Positions 25,922 to 34,563 of a stretch of DNA of 64,000 nt are shown piece by piece. The DNA lies in NCBI RefSeq assembly GCF_002013895.1, contig NZ_MAFQ01000005.1, positions 310,001-374,000 on the forward strand. The letters run 5' to 3'. The stretch is from Mycobacteroides franklinii (GTDB lineage: Bacteria > Actinomycetota > Actinomycetes > Mycobacteriales > Mycobacteriaceae). Below the pieces are notes generated by a model that was not told the origin of the DNA, made no database searches, and was given only the letters and a program-made list of their open reading frames with translations. Made by a program: the position numbers and the translations under genes. Position 1 is the stretch's first letter. Each line of letters opens with the position of its first letter.

Positions 25922-26261
25922 GATGGTTCCTGTCCTTCGGTGTGACGCACGCAGTCTCCTGTGGCGTGGTCGTGATGCTACAGCAACGCGACCAACCGCG
26001 CCCCCTGTCTGTATATATCGCGGCAACCTGCGGTGACGTGTTTACTAACAGCGGCCCTTAGCGAAAAACCAGTGGTGGCTGTACATGCTCTTCGTCGTTC
26101 CTGGCAACGTTGAATTGGATCTAGGGGTGGATCTTGAATTTCAGAATCTGGGCGACGATAAAGAGTGGGTAACGCTCTGGTGACGGTGCGCGTCCGTGTT
26201 TCGAAATGGCGCCGGATTTCGATACGTTGGCTGTAATCCCGCAACAAGTAGGAGGAATTCC
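25922..26261. other. Divergent intergenic region mmpL11/hemophore
   Basis: About 340 bp without a gene. It contains a GATATATA stretch at 26012-26019 (minus-strand reading) that could be a -10 for mmpL11 and, on the plus strand, GATACGTTGG/TGTAAT sequences 20-40 bp before the AGGAGG of the hemophore gene. No clear palindrome or RNA structure was seen. Confidence 0.4.
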
Positions 26262-27017
26262 ATGTCAGCCACAACCTCGCGGCGCGCAGCCTATGGCTTG
26301 CTGAGCGCAGGTGTTCTAGCTGGCGGGCTCGCGATGAGCGCCCTGGCACCGATTGCCGCGGCCGAGCCGGTCCCCCCGACGCCCGTCCCGGCCCCAGCGG
26401 CTCCCGTTGCGCCGGCACCCGCCCCCAACGCTGCCGCACCGGCCGCGGCTGGGACGTTGGGGGCAGCTCCGGCCACACCCACGCCGGACGGATGCCAGGC
26501 CAGCAAGATGACCAAGACTGTCGGCAACGTCGTGCAGAACGCGGCAAGCTACCTAGAGCAGCATCCGGACGTCGACCAAGCCTTTACGGAGATCAAGGCG
26601 GCTCCGCAGGACCAGATCGCCACGAAAACACAGAGCTACTTGGTGTCGCGTCCCGATGTCGCCGCCTCCATGGGCGGTATCGCCGCACCGCTGAATGAGC
26701 TGCGTACCAAGTGCGGTCTGCCGCTGGATCTGGCTCAGGTTGTCAATGGTGGTGGCTTGAACCCGGCCGCAATGGGTGTGAACCCGGCGCTGCTGACCGC
26801 CCTGTCGCAGAACCCGGCCGCGCAGTCGGTGGCACAGAACCCGGCCGCCCAGGCTCTCGTGCAGAACCCGGCCGTACAGGCCGCCATCCAGAACCCGGCG
26901 CCCGCGCAGGCGGCGCCGAACTTCCCGCAGGGCCCCGGACCGGCCCCCGGACCGGCGCAGCCCGCCGCTCCCGCGGGTCCGGTAGGAACGGGCCCCGCGC
27001 CCGGGCCGCGTATCTAA
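26262..27017 (+). CDS. Rv0203-like haem-binding (hemophore) protein with long Pro/Ala arms
   Basis: A 251-aa exported protein. Signal peptide ~1-34 (IAAA-EP), Pro/Ala-rich segment 35-75, an MHB-type core with C78 and C151 likely forming a disulfide and SYLEQHPD with Tyr97-x3-His101, matching the Tyr/His spacing recalled for Rv0203, then a C-terminal region with repeated QNPA motifs and a Pro/Gly tail. The core is the usual length, but the protein is nearly twice as long as Rv0203. AGGAGG lies 7 nt before ATG. The position beside mmpL11 supports a haem or lipid transfer role. Confidence 0.75.
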   Translation: MSATTSRRAAYGLLSAGVLAGGLAMSALAPIAAAEPVPPTPVPAPAAPVAPAPAPNAAAPAAAGTLGAAPATPTPDGCQASKMTKTVGNVVQNAASYLEQHPDVDQAFTEIKAAPQDQIATKTQSYLVSRPDVAASMGGIAAPLNELRTKCGLPLDLAQVVNGGGLNPAAMGVNPALLTALSQNPAAQSVAQNPAAQALVQNPAVQAAIQNPAPAQAAPNFPQGPGPAPGPAQPAAPAGPVGTGPAPGPRI

Positions 27018-27033
27018 GGGCACATACCTACAT

Positions 27034-27089
27034 CGAGTGCGAGCCTGGCGCGGATCTCAACTGAGATATCCGCGCCAGGCTCGCACTCG
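27034..27089. terminator. 22-bp perfect stem-loop, probable bidirectional terminator
   Basis: Arms at 27034-27055 and 27068-27089 are perfectly complementary, with a 12-base loop. It lies between the convergent hemophore gene and the small ORF at 27102. There is no U-run, so it is an I-shaped mycobacterial-type terminator at best. Confidence 0.65.
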
Positions 27090-27101
27090 GCGTTGAAGGG
27101 C

Positions 27102-27227
27102 TCAGTGGGTGAGCGCGTCGGAGCTCGCCACTGGGGCGATGTCGTCGTGACGATTGAGGTACCGCACAGACAGCAGTACCGCGGCATAACCGGCGAGGGG
27201 AACCAGCACGGCGGCGAGACCTTCCAT
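27102..27227 (-). CDS. Putative 41-aa membrane peptide
   Basis: ATG 27227 opens a 41-codon frame: MEGLAAVLVPLAGYAAVLLS, then VRYLNRHDDIAPVASSDALTH, a single predicted membrane helix with a polar tail. No clear Shine-Dalgarno. It follows the DUF3054 gene by 65 bp and is close to a strong hairpin. Coding status is uncertain; composition and the helix-plus-tail layout favour a real small protein. Confidence 0.4.
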   Translation of the reverse strand: MEGLAAVLVPLAGYAAVLLSVRYLNRHDDIAPVASSDALTH

Positions 27228-27292
27228 GCAGCCAGCTTGCGTGTCCCCCGGGCGCCGATCCAAGCGCGTTGACGAGATCCTGACGGTGGTCG

Positions 27293-27685
27293 TCAGCTTC
27301 TTGAGACTCGGGCGGCGACGGCACGCCACCCCAACAGGAACAGTGCGGTGACCAGTGATGCGACCACCACGAAGCTGAATGCGACGCCCTGGTTGCTCAG
27401 CCGGCGCAGGATCATTCCGAACAGCACGGTGCAGACCCATACCGCGATGCCGGTGTGGGCTATCGATGCGGGGCGTGACCAGCCCCGGCTCAGCACCCAT
27501 CCGATGCCGGCACCCGACAGAAACGGCCAGGCCGTCTGCCACACGCCGAGCGCTGTGATGCCCTCGGCATGGCTGCGGCGACCGATGGTGCAAAAAACGA
27601 AGATGCCGACGACATCCAGTACCAGTGCAAGCAGTACGGACGCCGTCGGCTTCTTCGTCAGTGAATTCGGTTGCGCGCTGGGCAT
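27293..27685 (-). CDS. DUF3054 integral membrane protein
   Basis: A 130-aa protein with four hydrophobic segments. VFCTIGRRSHAEG in the first loop is the characteristic DUF3054 motif. Function unknown. Same strand as, and 30 bp after, the YceI gene, so possibly co-transcribed. Confidence 0.8.
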   Translation of the reverse strand: MPSAQPNSLTKKPTASVLLALVLDVVGIFVFCTIGRRSHAEGITALGVWQTAWPFLSGAGIGWVLSRGWSRPASIAHTGIAVWVCTVLFGMILRRLSNQGVAFSFVVVASLVTALFLLGWRAVAARVSRS

Positions 27686-27715
27686 TCCCCGACCGTAGCG
27701 GGTGCCGCGCGGCGA

Positions 27716-28255
27716 TCAGTTGGAGGGTGCCTCGGGGTGGCCGGCTTCGATGTTGAAGGTCAGCGCGACCTTCTCGCCGACCAGTCCGGCGCCGCCGTTG
27801 ACGCCGAAGTCGCCGCGGTTGATCTGGGTGCTGGCCTCGAAGCCCGCAACCGCGCCGCCCTGCGCTCCGGGTCCGACACCTTCCAGGGAGAGGTTCAGCG
27901 CGACCGGCTGGGTGACGCCGTGCAGGGTCAGCTCGCCGTCGACGATGTAGTCGTCACCGTCGGCGCGCACCGAGGTGGACCGGTAGGTGGCGGTGGGGTG
28001 GTTGTCGGTGTCGAAGAAGTCGGCCGAACGCAGGTGGCCGTCGCGCTGGTCGTTGCGGGTGCTCACCGAGGCCACGGAGATGGTGGCCGATACGGAGGGG
28101 GTGCCGTCTTCGGCAACCGTGATTTCACCGCTGAAGTCGGTAAACGACCCGCGAACCTTCGAGACGCCCAGGTGGCGTACGGAGAAGGTGATATCGGAGT
28201 GGACCGGGTCGATGGTCCAGGTTCCGGCGGTGAGAACGGGCGTGGTGGTGGTCAT
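27716..28255 (-). CDS. YceI-family lipid-binding protein
   Basis: A 179-aa lipocalin-like protein with WTIDPVHSDITFSVRHLG at the start and GELTLHGVTQPV in the middle, the YceI signature. YceI proteins bind isoprenoid or other lipids. No signal peptide, so probably cytosolic. GGAG lies about 6 nt upstream of the ATG. Confidence 0.85.
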   Translation of the reverse strand: MTTTTPVLTAGTWTIDPVHSDITFSVRHLGVSKVRGSFTDFSGEITVAEDGTPSVSATISVASVSTRNDQRDGHLRSADFFDTDNHPTATYRSTSVRADGDDYIVDGELTLHGVTQPVALNLSLEGVGPGAQGGAVAGFEASTQINRGDFGVNGGAGLVGEKVALTFNIEAGHPEAPSN

Positions 28256-28309
28256 GAGTGCTCCTTGAGTGTGGGTCGGACACTCATGCCAACCGGACTA
28301 TGGTCCGCT

Positions 28310-29530
28310 TTATTTCGGGGGATCGGAAGATTTTTTCGGCGGTGTATCCGGCGCAGCTCCGGCGTCGGGTTCGGGGTCCTTGGTCGACCCGGGCTTCGCG
28401 TCCGGGTCGATCTGGCTCTCGTCGCGGAACAAGAAGAAGAAGATGACCCAGCCGATCGCGGAAATGAAGACCCAGCTGACCGCGCGGTAGATGAGCATCG
28501 CCGAGATCGCGTCGGGCAGTGTCATCCCGGAGGTCACCAGACCGGGCACCAGGAAGGCCTCGACCACCAGCAGACCGCCGGGCATCAGTGGGACCGATCC
28601 GGCGGCACGCGCCGCCGCATAGGCCACCATGACACCGACCAGCGAGGGACGGCTTCCCACCGCATACGCGGCGAAGGCCAGGCAGGCCACATCGGCGATC
28701 CAGTTGAACAACGACCAACCGAATGCTTCCCCGAGGGCGCGACGGGTCAGCGTCACCGCCTCCATCTGCTTGAGCATCTCGCGCCAGCGGGCCACGCCCA
28801 TCATCGGTGGCTTGCCGCGCAGATCGTTGACCCAGCGCAGGATGCGGACACCGATACCGTCGAGCATCTCCGGTCGCGACGCGACGGCTTGGGCGAGGAC
28901 CAGGATCGCCAACAAGCCGCCGATGCTGAAGACCAGTGAGAACGGGTTGGTTTTGGCGCCCAATAGGAATGCCCCGCCGAGGCCCAGGATCGCCAGTCCG
29001 ACCGCCTGCAGTACCCCGGACATCACCAGCTGCCAGGACGCGACCACCGGCGTGGCACCCCACAGGCGCTGCTGTCGATAGATAAAGGTGGCCGAGAGCA
29101 CGGGACCACCGGGCAGGGTGGTGCTCAACGCGTTCCCCGCGTAGAAGGCGGCCTCGGAGCGCCACTGACGTATCTTCACGCCCGCCGAACGCAGCAGCGT
29201 CCGCTGAATCTGGGCGAAGCTGTGCATGGACGCCATCGCGGCCAGCGCGGCTGCCAGCACCCACCAGGGATTAGCGGTCTTCAGGCTCTGCCAGGCCCGA
29301 TCCAGCTGATCGGAGACGAAGCCGATTTCCACCGCGAGCACGATCGCGAGCACGACGAGGATCGCCCAGCGAATCCACCAGTACTTTCCCCGGCGCTTGA
29401 TGACGGGTTGCGGAGCGGTGTCCGCCTCGGGGTCGTCCGAGCACGGCTCCGGGCCGTTTCGCTCGGGCGGCGTGCAGCCGCCCTCGAGACGGTCGCGGTC
29501 TCGGTCATCGGACGGGGGCACGGGCACCAC
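28310..29530 (-). CDS. YbhN/LPG-synthase-TM-like membrane protein (Rv0204c-like)
   Basis: A 406-aa polytopic protein of the UPF0104/YbhN family (integral membrane part of lysylphosphatidylglycerol synthases without the synthetic domain). Long acidic N-terminus, ~8 helices with MPGGLLVVEAFLVPG and NALSTTLPGGPVLS motifs, and a charged C-tail (DPDAKPGSTKDPEPDAGA). Orthologue of Rv0204c by position. Lies 27 bp downstream of the adenylate cyclase gene and is probably in its operon. Lipid flipping is a plausible role, unproven. Confidence 0.8.
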   Translation of the reverse strand: MVPVPPSDDRDRDRLEGGCTPPERNGPEPCSDDPEADTAPQPVIKRRGKYWWIRWAILVVLAIVLAVEIGFVSDQLDRAWQSLKTANPWWVLAAALAAMASMHSFAQIQRTLLRSAGVKIRQWRSEAAFYAGNALSTTLPGGPVLSATFIYRQQRLWGATPVVASWQLVMSGVLQAVGLAILGLGGAFLLGAKTNPFSLVFSIGGLLAILVLAQAVASRPEMLDGIGVRILRWVNDLRGKPPMMGVARWREMLKQMEAVTLTRRALGEAFGWSLFNWIADVACLAFAAYAVGSRPSLVGVMVAYAAARAAGSVPLMPGGLLVVEAFLVPGLVTSGMTLPDAISAMLIYRAVSWVFISAIGWVIFFFLFRDESQIDPDAKPGSTKDPEPDAGAAPDTPPKKSSDPPK

Positions 29531-29557
29531 AGTAACGGCGCGGGCTGGCCACTTCTT

Positions 29558-31081
29558 TCAGGTTCCCGCAGGCCACGCCAGGTGTGTCGCCCTGGTGCGG
29601 CCCCGGAGCAGCACAGAGTCGCCGTGATCCCAGTGTTTCTGTTCATCGGGGTCGGCGAAATACAGCGCGTTGGTGGACGCCAACAGCCGGCTTGGCCGGT
29701 GCTTGGCGAGCTCGGTCAGTCGTGAGGCCTCGTTCACCGGGTCACCGATCACCGAATACTCGTAGCGCTCGGGGGCGCCCACATTCCCGGCAACCGCCAG
29801 CCCGGCCGAGACACCGATCGCGAACTCGAACGGGTGGGGGAAGTCCTCGTCAAGCCGGTCCCGCAGCTCGCGCGCGGCCGCCAGGCATGCCGTGGTGGCG
29901 TCGGGGCGGTGCAGTGGCGCTCCGAAGACCGACAAGGCCTCGTCGCCGACGAACTTGTTGACGAAGCCGCCGCGACTGTCGACCACCTCCACCACGATGC
30001 GAAAGAAGTCGTTGAGGATCGTCAGCACCTCTTCGGGGTCACGATCCGCCGCCATCGACGTGGACCCGATCATATCGACGAAGAACACTGCGACATAACG
30101 ATTCTCGCCGCCGAGGTTGGTACCCAGCTGCAGCGCCTGGCTGGCGACGTCGGCGCCCACGTGTTTACCGAACAGCTCACGCAGCTGACGGCGTTCCTCG
30201 CCGACCTGCATCATCCGGTTGAAACCGGCCTGTAGTACGCCGAGCTCGCTGCCGTCATAAACCTCGACGCGCGCGTCGAAATTACCTTGTGCCACATCGC
30301 TTATCGCGCTGCGCAGCTGTCGCACCGGGTCGGCCAGTTGCCCGGCCGTGAGCAGTGCGAGCCCGTAACTGCCGACCAAGGTGGTCGAGACGATCAGCAA
30401 GACGGTGAGGGCAAGGTCGCGTGTCGAGGTCAAATCGTCGGGCTTCCAGAGGGCCATGCCGCACAGCGAGATGAGCCCGATCGCCGGCGCTAGGGTGCCG
30501 ATCCACCAGCTGAGCCGGACCCGCACGAACACCGAGGGCGCGAAGCGGCCGTGGAACTCGCTGGCGCTCAATGCCTTCGCGGCAATGGGCCGCAGGATGC
30601 GCTCACCGAGCAGATAGGTGATGCCGAAGCTGGCCGTTGCCGATTGCACACAACCGATGATGGTTGCGAGGGTCCACTTGGAGTCGTGGACTGCTCCGGC
30701 CGCGATGAAGACCCCGGCGCCCAAAGCCCATCCGGCGAGGTGGAGCAAGGACTGCTGTAGCGGCGCGGTGAGCGCGGTGCGAAGCTCCAGTGCGGTGGGT
30801 GGTCCGCCCCGGCAGTACCAGCGGGCCAGCCGGTGCTCCATGTGCAGCGCCCACCCCACGCTGGTGAGGATCATGACGCCGAAGAGAAGCCAGAACAGCG
30901 GTGGCCCGTTTTCGAATACCCAGTCGTGAGCCGGGCGTTTGAACGGCATCCAGTGGCGCAGAAAGTAGAACAACAATAGGAGAGTGGCGGCGTTGATACC
31001 GACCATGGATCCCACGAACACGCTCCAACGTGGGCCCAGCACATGCATGGCCCGAAACCATTCGCGCAGCCGTTCCATCAC
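29558..31081 (-). CDS. Membrane adenylate cyclase, HAMP plus class III catalytic domain
   Basis: A 507-aa protein with six membrane helices (residues ~20-240), a HAMP linker (~242-295) and a C-terminal class III cyclase domain. Metal-binding Asp336 (FVDMIGS) and Asp380 (KFVGDE), the substrate-defining Lys376, and GDPVNEASRL with the transition-state Asn450/Arg454 are all present, so it should be catalytically complete and make cAMP. Similar in layout to Rv1318c-Rv1320c and Rv3645. The membrane domain may sense lipids. Confidence 0.88.
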   Translation of the reverse strand: MMERLREWFRAMHVLGPRWSVFVGSMVGINAATLLLLFYFLRHWMPFKRPAHDWVFENGPPLFWLLFGVMILTSVGWALHMEHRLARWYCRGGPPTALELRTALTAPLQQSLLHLAGWALGAGVFIAAGAVHDSKWTLATIIGCVQSATASFGITYLLGERILRPIAAKALSASEFHGRFAPSVFVRVRLSWWIGTLAPAIGLISLCGMALWKPDDLTSTRDLALTVLLIVSTTLVGSYGLALLTAGQLADPVRQLRSAISDVAQGNFDARVEVYDGSELGVLQAGFNRMMQVGEERRQLRELFGKHVGADVASQALQLGTNLGGENRYVAVFFVDMIGSTSMAADRDPEEVLTILNDFFRIVVEVVDSRGGFVNKFVGDEALSVFGAPLHRPDATTACLAAARELRDRLDEDFPHPFEFAIGVSAGLAVAGNVGAPERYEYSVIGDPVNEASRLTELAKHRPSRLLASTNALYFADPDEQKHWDHGDSVLLRGRTRATHLAWPAGT

Positions 31082-31232
31082 ACAGGTATTCCGATCGGTC
31101 TACTCCCGTTGTACTCCGAATTCCGTGACATGACGAAGCATGCCAGTTCTTCTTGCTTCAGAGCACGGGTATGTCCAGGTCGGGCTGGCGCGGTGGCTCA
31201 GGGACCCTGGTGCCACGGAACCTACTGCGCGG

Positions 31233-31238
31233 TAGGGT
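31233..31238 (+). promoter_or_regulatory. -10 element for leaderless hydrolase transcript
   Basis: TAGGGT ends 7 nt before ATG 31246; no Shine-Dalgarno sequence is present. Confidence 0.45.
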
Positions 31239-31245
31239 TCGGTCC

Positions 31246-32124
31246 ATGACGCAGCGCAGCATGCCCGCTCTCGACGGCGTGGATCACCAGTACGTACAAG
31301 CAGGGGACGTGAAGATCCATGTCGCCGTCGCGGGGCCGCAGGACGGACGACCGGTGGTGTTGTTGCACGGCTGGCCCGAGAACTGGTGGATGTGGCACAA
31401 GGTGATCCCGGCCCTGGCTGCTGCCGGATATCGGGTGCACGCCATGGATCTGCGCGGCGCGGGCTGGAGCGAGGTGGCTCCGACGGGCTACGAGAAGGAG
31501 CAGTTCGCCTCCGATGTGCTGGCCGCGGCTGACGCGCTGGGGCTCGAATCTTTCGACCTGGTCGGGCACGACTGGGGTGGCTGGACCGCACAGCTGGTCG
31601 CGCTGAAGGCGCCGTCGCGCATCCGGCGGCTGGCCGTCCTGAACATCCCGCCGGTGTGGCAGCAGCCGGGCCGCGTCGCCCGGCACGCGCACAAGCTGGC
31701 CTACCAGCTCGTGGTGGGCGCTCCCGTGGTCGGGCCTCTCTCGCATCTGTCGCCGACGCTGTGGTGGTTCATTCGCCGCAGCGGCATGCCCAAGGAGTCG
31801 GTGGACTTCTTCCGCGGCTGTTTTCGCGATCGCGACCGTCGCGTGGCGGGGTCCAAGATCTATCGCTCCATGGTGGGCAAGGAGTTCGTCAATCTTGCGC
31901 GCGGCCCCTACGACGACCAGAAGCTGACCATGCCGGTGCGGGTGCTGTTCGGGCTCGACGATGTGGCCGTGCACCCGTCGCTACTCGATGGTTTCAAGGA
32001 CCACGCCGACGACCTGAACATCACCGAAGTGCCCAACTGCGGTCACTTCATCGTCGACGAGCAGCCCGAGTTGGTCGTGAAGTGGCTTTCGGAGGTACTG
32101 GCCGAGCCCGCGCCGAAGGGATAG
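31246..32124 (+). CDS. Alpha/beta hydrolase, epoxide-hydrolase-like
   Basis: A 292-aa alpha/beta hydrolase. The oxyanion region is HGWPENWWMW, the nucleophile elbow VGHDWGG carries an Asp nucleophile (epoxide hydrolase/dehalogenase type), FGLDD supplies an acid, and the C-terminal NCGHF the catalytic His. ATG 31246 is preferred to 31153 because the domain starts there and a -10 element precedes it. Substrate unknown. Confidence 0.85.
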   Translation: MTQRSMPALDGVDHQYVQAGDVKIHVAVAGPQDGRPVVLLHGWPENWWMWHKVIPALAAAGYRVHAMDLRGAGWSEVAPTGYEKEQFASDVLAAADALGLESFDLVGHDWGGWTAQLVALKAPSRIRRLAVLNIPPVWQQPGRVARHAHKLAYQLVVGAPVVGPLSHLSPTLWWFIRRSGMPKESVDFFRGCFRDRDRRVAGSKIYRSMVGKEFVNLARGPYDDQKLTMPVRVLFGLDDVAVHPSLLDGFKDHADDLNITEVPNCGHFIVDEQPELVVKWLSEVLAEPAPKG

Positions 32125-32140
32125 CTGGTCATGGTGAAGC

Positions 32141-32162
32141 CCGTCGCACAAGCGGCTCATCG
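32141..32162 (-). repeat. Degenerate copy of the dispersed repeat
   Basis: On the minus strand this reads GATGAGCCGCTTGTGCGACG, matching the 19439-19602 repeat core for 18 of the first 19 bases and then diverging. It lies just upstream of the AI-2E gene -10 element. Confidence 0.5.
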
Positions 32163-32166
32163 CCGT

Positions 32167-32172
32167 TAGGCT
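32167..32172 (+). promoter_or_regulatory. -10 element for leaderless AI-2E transcript
   Basis: TAGGCT lies 6 nt before ATG 32179, right next to the degenerate repeat copy. Confidence 0.4.
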
Positions 32173-32178
32173 CGGCCC

Positions 32179-33378
32179 ATGACGCACGCTGATGCCGCAG
32201 AGTCGGTTCACCCGTATGTGCGCAAGGGGGCTGCGTGGGCTTGGCGCCTGCTGGTGCTGCTTGCTTTCGGACTCACCTTTCTGTGGTTGTTCTGGCACCT
32301 GAAGACGATCACCATCCCGCTGCTGCTGGCCCTGATGGCCTCGGCGCTGCTGGTTCCGACAGTCAACTACCTTCAGCGGCACAATATTCCGCGCTCATTG
32401 GCGGTCGTCGTAGTCCTGTTGACCGGTAGCGCCGCGGTCGGCGGGATCCTGACGTTTGTGGTGGATCAGTTCATCAAGGGTCTCCCAGACCTGTCGGCCC
32501 AGCTGACCAACAGCATCGAGTCGCTGAAGAACTGGGCGATTCACAGCCGGTTCCACATCAGCGAGGAACAGATCAGTAAGGCCGGCGACGCGCTGGTCAA
32601 CACCATCAAGGACAACCAGGACAAGGTCACCAGCGGGGCATTGGCCACGGCCACCACGGTCACCGAGATCATTACCGGCGCCGTGCTGACCTTGTTCACC
32701 ACCATTTTCTTTCTCTACGGCGGCAAGGAGATTTGGGAGTTCGTCACCCGCGTCTTCCCGACGGCGGTGCGACCGCGGGTGCGCCGTGCAGGTGTCCTGG
32801 GCTTCGGATCGTTGATCGGCTACGTGCGTGCCACTGTCGCGGTGGCGCTGGTGGATGCCATCGGTATCGGCGTGGGTCTGGCGGCTTTCAGTGTGCCTCT
32901 TGCTCTTCCGCTGGCCTCACTGGTCTTCCTGGGTGCATTCATCCCGATTATCGGTGCCGCGATCTCCGGATTTGTCGCGGTGTTCATCGCGCTCATCACC
33001 AAGGGCGCCTTCACCGCGGCAATGATCTTGGTCATCGTCGTTGTGGTGATGCAGGTGGAAGGCCATGTGCTGCAACCGCTCATCATGGGTCACGCGGTAC
33101 AGATCCATGCGTTGGCGGTGGTATTCGCCATCGCTACGGGCGGTGTGCTGGGTGGCATCATCGGCGCGCTTTTGGCGGTGCCCACAGTGGCCGTGCTGAA
33201 TACCGCAATCCGCGCGTTGATCGAGCCCGAAGACTCCGACGATCCGTATCTGCTTGAAGGAGAAGAGGAAGCCGTGATCCTCGACCCGGAGATGGTGCCC
33301 GACGGCGGCCCGCCGGCGGTCAGCGCCAAGCCCGGTAACGGAGTGCCGGAACTAGGCCCGGCTCCGCCCAAGGACTGA
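32179..33378 (+). CDS. AI-2E family transporter (Rv0205-like)
   Basis: A 399-aa membrane protein with about eight helices and a C-terminal acidic tail. The central PLASLVFLGAFIPIIGAAIS and VEGHVLQPLIMGHAV are AI-2E transporter signatures. Family members include exporters of signalling molecules and Na+/H+ antiporters; the substrate in mycobacteria is unknown. Matches Rv0205. In M. tuberculosis the next gene is mmpL3, whereas here a two-component system, an mce operon, a DUF2339 gene and a toxin cassette intervene. Confidence 0.88.
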   Translation: MTHADAAESVHPYVRKGAAWAWRLLVLLAFGLTFLWLFWHLKTITIPLLLALMASALLVPTVNYLQRHNIPRSLAVVVVLLTGSAAVGGILTFVVDQFIKGLPDLSAQLTNSIESLKNWAIHSRFHISEEQISKAGDALVNTIKDNQDKVTSGALATATTVTEIITGAVLTLFTTIFFLYGGKEIWEFVTRVFPTAVRPRVRRAGVLGFGSLIGYVRATVAVALVDAIGIGVGLAAFSVPLALPLASLVFLGAFIPIIGAAISGFVAVFIALITKGAFTAAMILVIVVVVMQVEGHVLQPLIMGHAVQIHALAVVFAIATGGVLGGIIGALLAVPTVAVLNTAIRALIEPEDSDDPYLLEGEEEAVILDPEMVPDGGPPAVSAKPGNGVPELGPAPPKD

Positions 33379-33387
33379 CGAATTCAC

Positions 33388-34563
33388 ATGGCATCCGGAA
33401 ACGGAACCGTCCCGCGATGGATGAGCGGCAACGATCCGACAGCGTCGCTCTGGCGTGCGGCGCAAGTGTTCCGATTGGCCAGTTTTGGGTACGCCCTGCT
33501 GGCCTCGCAACTGGCGTCCTACACCCACTATGAGCGGCAGGGACTGAGTTGGGCGCTCTATGCCGCCATGGCGATGTGGACCGGGTTCGCGGCGGTCGCG
33601 CTGTCGCGCAACTGGTTCCGTCGCTGGCAGCTGGTGTTGTGCGATCAGGTGATCGTCATCGCGCTGATGCTCGCCGGGCGCCTGGTTGTCGATGTGCACT
33701 GGTACAGCGGACATCAAGCGCTTCCGACGACGCTATGGGTGGCCAATGCGGTGGTGTCCATGGGTCTGTTGCGTGGTCAGCTCGCCGGTGTCTTATCCGG
33801 TTTCGTGCTCGCGGCGATCAGCATCGCGGCGCGCGGACTTCCCGTCAGCGCGTTGTGGCTCGATGCGACCATGCCGGCACTGGTGGTGGTGGGGCTCGCA
33901 ATCGGGGCGGCGTCGACCACCGCGAAACGCACCTTCTATGAACTGCGGCGCGCCGAACGGGCGGCCGCGGCGGCGATCGAGCGCGAACGGCTGTCTCGTC
34001 AGGTCCATGACGGGGTGTTGCAGGTCTTGTCATATGTGAAGCGCCGGGGTACCGAGATCGGCGGCCCGACGGCAGAATTGGCCGCCATCGCAGGGGAGCA
34101 GGAAGTCGCGCTGCGGGAGCTCATCTCCGGTGCGGCACAGACAACGTTCGCCGACGACGAGTTGGTCGATCTGCGTCCGTTGCTGCGCACGCAGGCCAGC
34201 ACCGCTGTCTCGGTCTCCGCTCCGGGCTCACCGGTGTTGATCGGTCAGCACATGGCCAGTGAGCTAGCGGCCGTAGTGCGTAGCGCGCTGTCCAACGTCG
34301 CGTTGCACGCGGGGTCGGAAGCGCACGCGTACGTGCTCGTCGAGGACCTGGAGGACTCGGTGGTGGTGACGGTGCGCGATGACGGCAGTGGTATCGCCGA
34401 CGGCAGGTTGGATCAGGCTGAACGCGAAGGGCGTATGGGGGTGTCCCGGTCGATTCTGGGCCGGGTTGCGGACCTCGGTGGGGCTGTTCTGCTGGAGACG
34501 GCGCCCGGCGCGGGTACCGAATGGGAGATCACGGTGCCGAAGTCTCAGGAGGTGGGGGTGTGA
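33388..34563 (+). CDS. NarL-type sensor histidine kinase
   Basis: A 391-aa membrane sensor: about six N-terminal helices (residues ~25-175), a HisKA_3-type dimerisation region with RQVHDGVLQVL (phospho-His207) and a HATPase domain with ALSNVALHAGSEA (N box) and VRDDGSGIADG. Starts 9 bp after the AI-2E gene, so may be transcribed with it. The response regulator gene overlaps its stop by GTGA, a coupled pair. The signal is unknown. Confidence 0.88.
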   Translation: MASGNGTVPRWMSGNDPTASLWRAAQVFRLASFGYALLASQLASYTHYERQGLSWALYAAMAMWTGFAAVALSRNWFRRWQLVLCDQVIVIALMLAGRLVVDVHWYSGHQALPTTLWVANAVVSMGLLRGQLAGVLSGFVLAAISIAARGLPVSALWLDATMPALVVVGLAIGAASTTAKRTFYELRRAERAAAAAIERERLSRQVHDGVLQVLSYVKRRGTEIGGPTAELAAIAGEQEVALRELISGAAQTTFADDELVDLRPLLRTQASTAVSVSAPGSPVLIGQHMASELAAVVRSALSNVALHAGSEAHAYVLVEDLEDSVVVTVRDDGSGIADGRLDQAEREGRMGVSRSILGRVADLGGAVLLETAPGAGTEWEITVPKSQEVGV

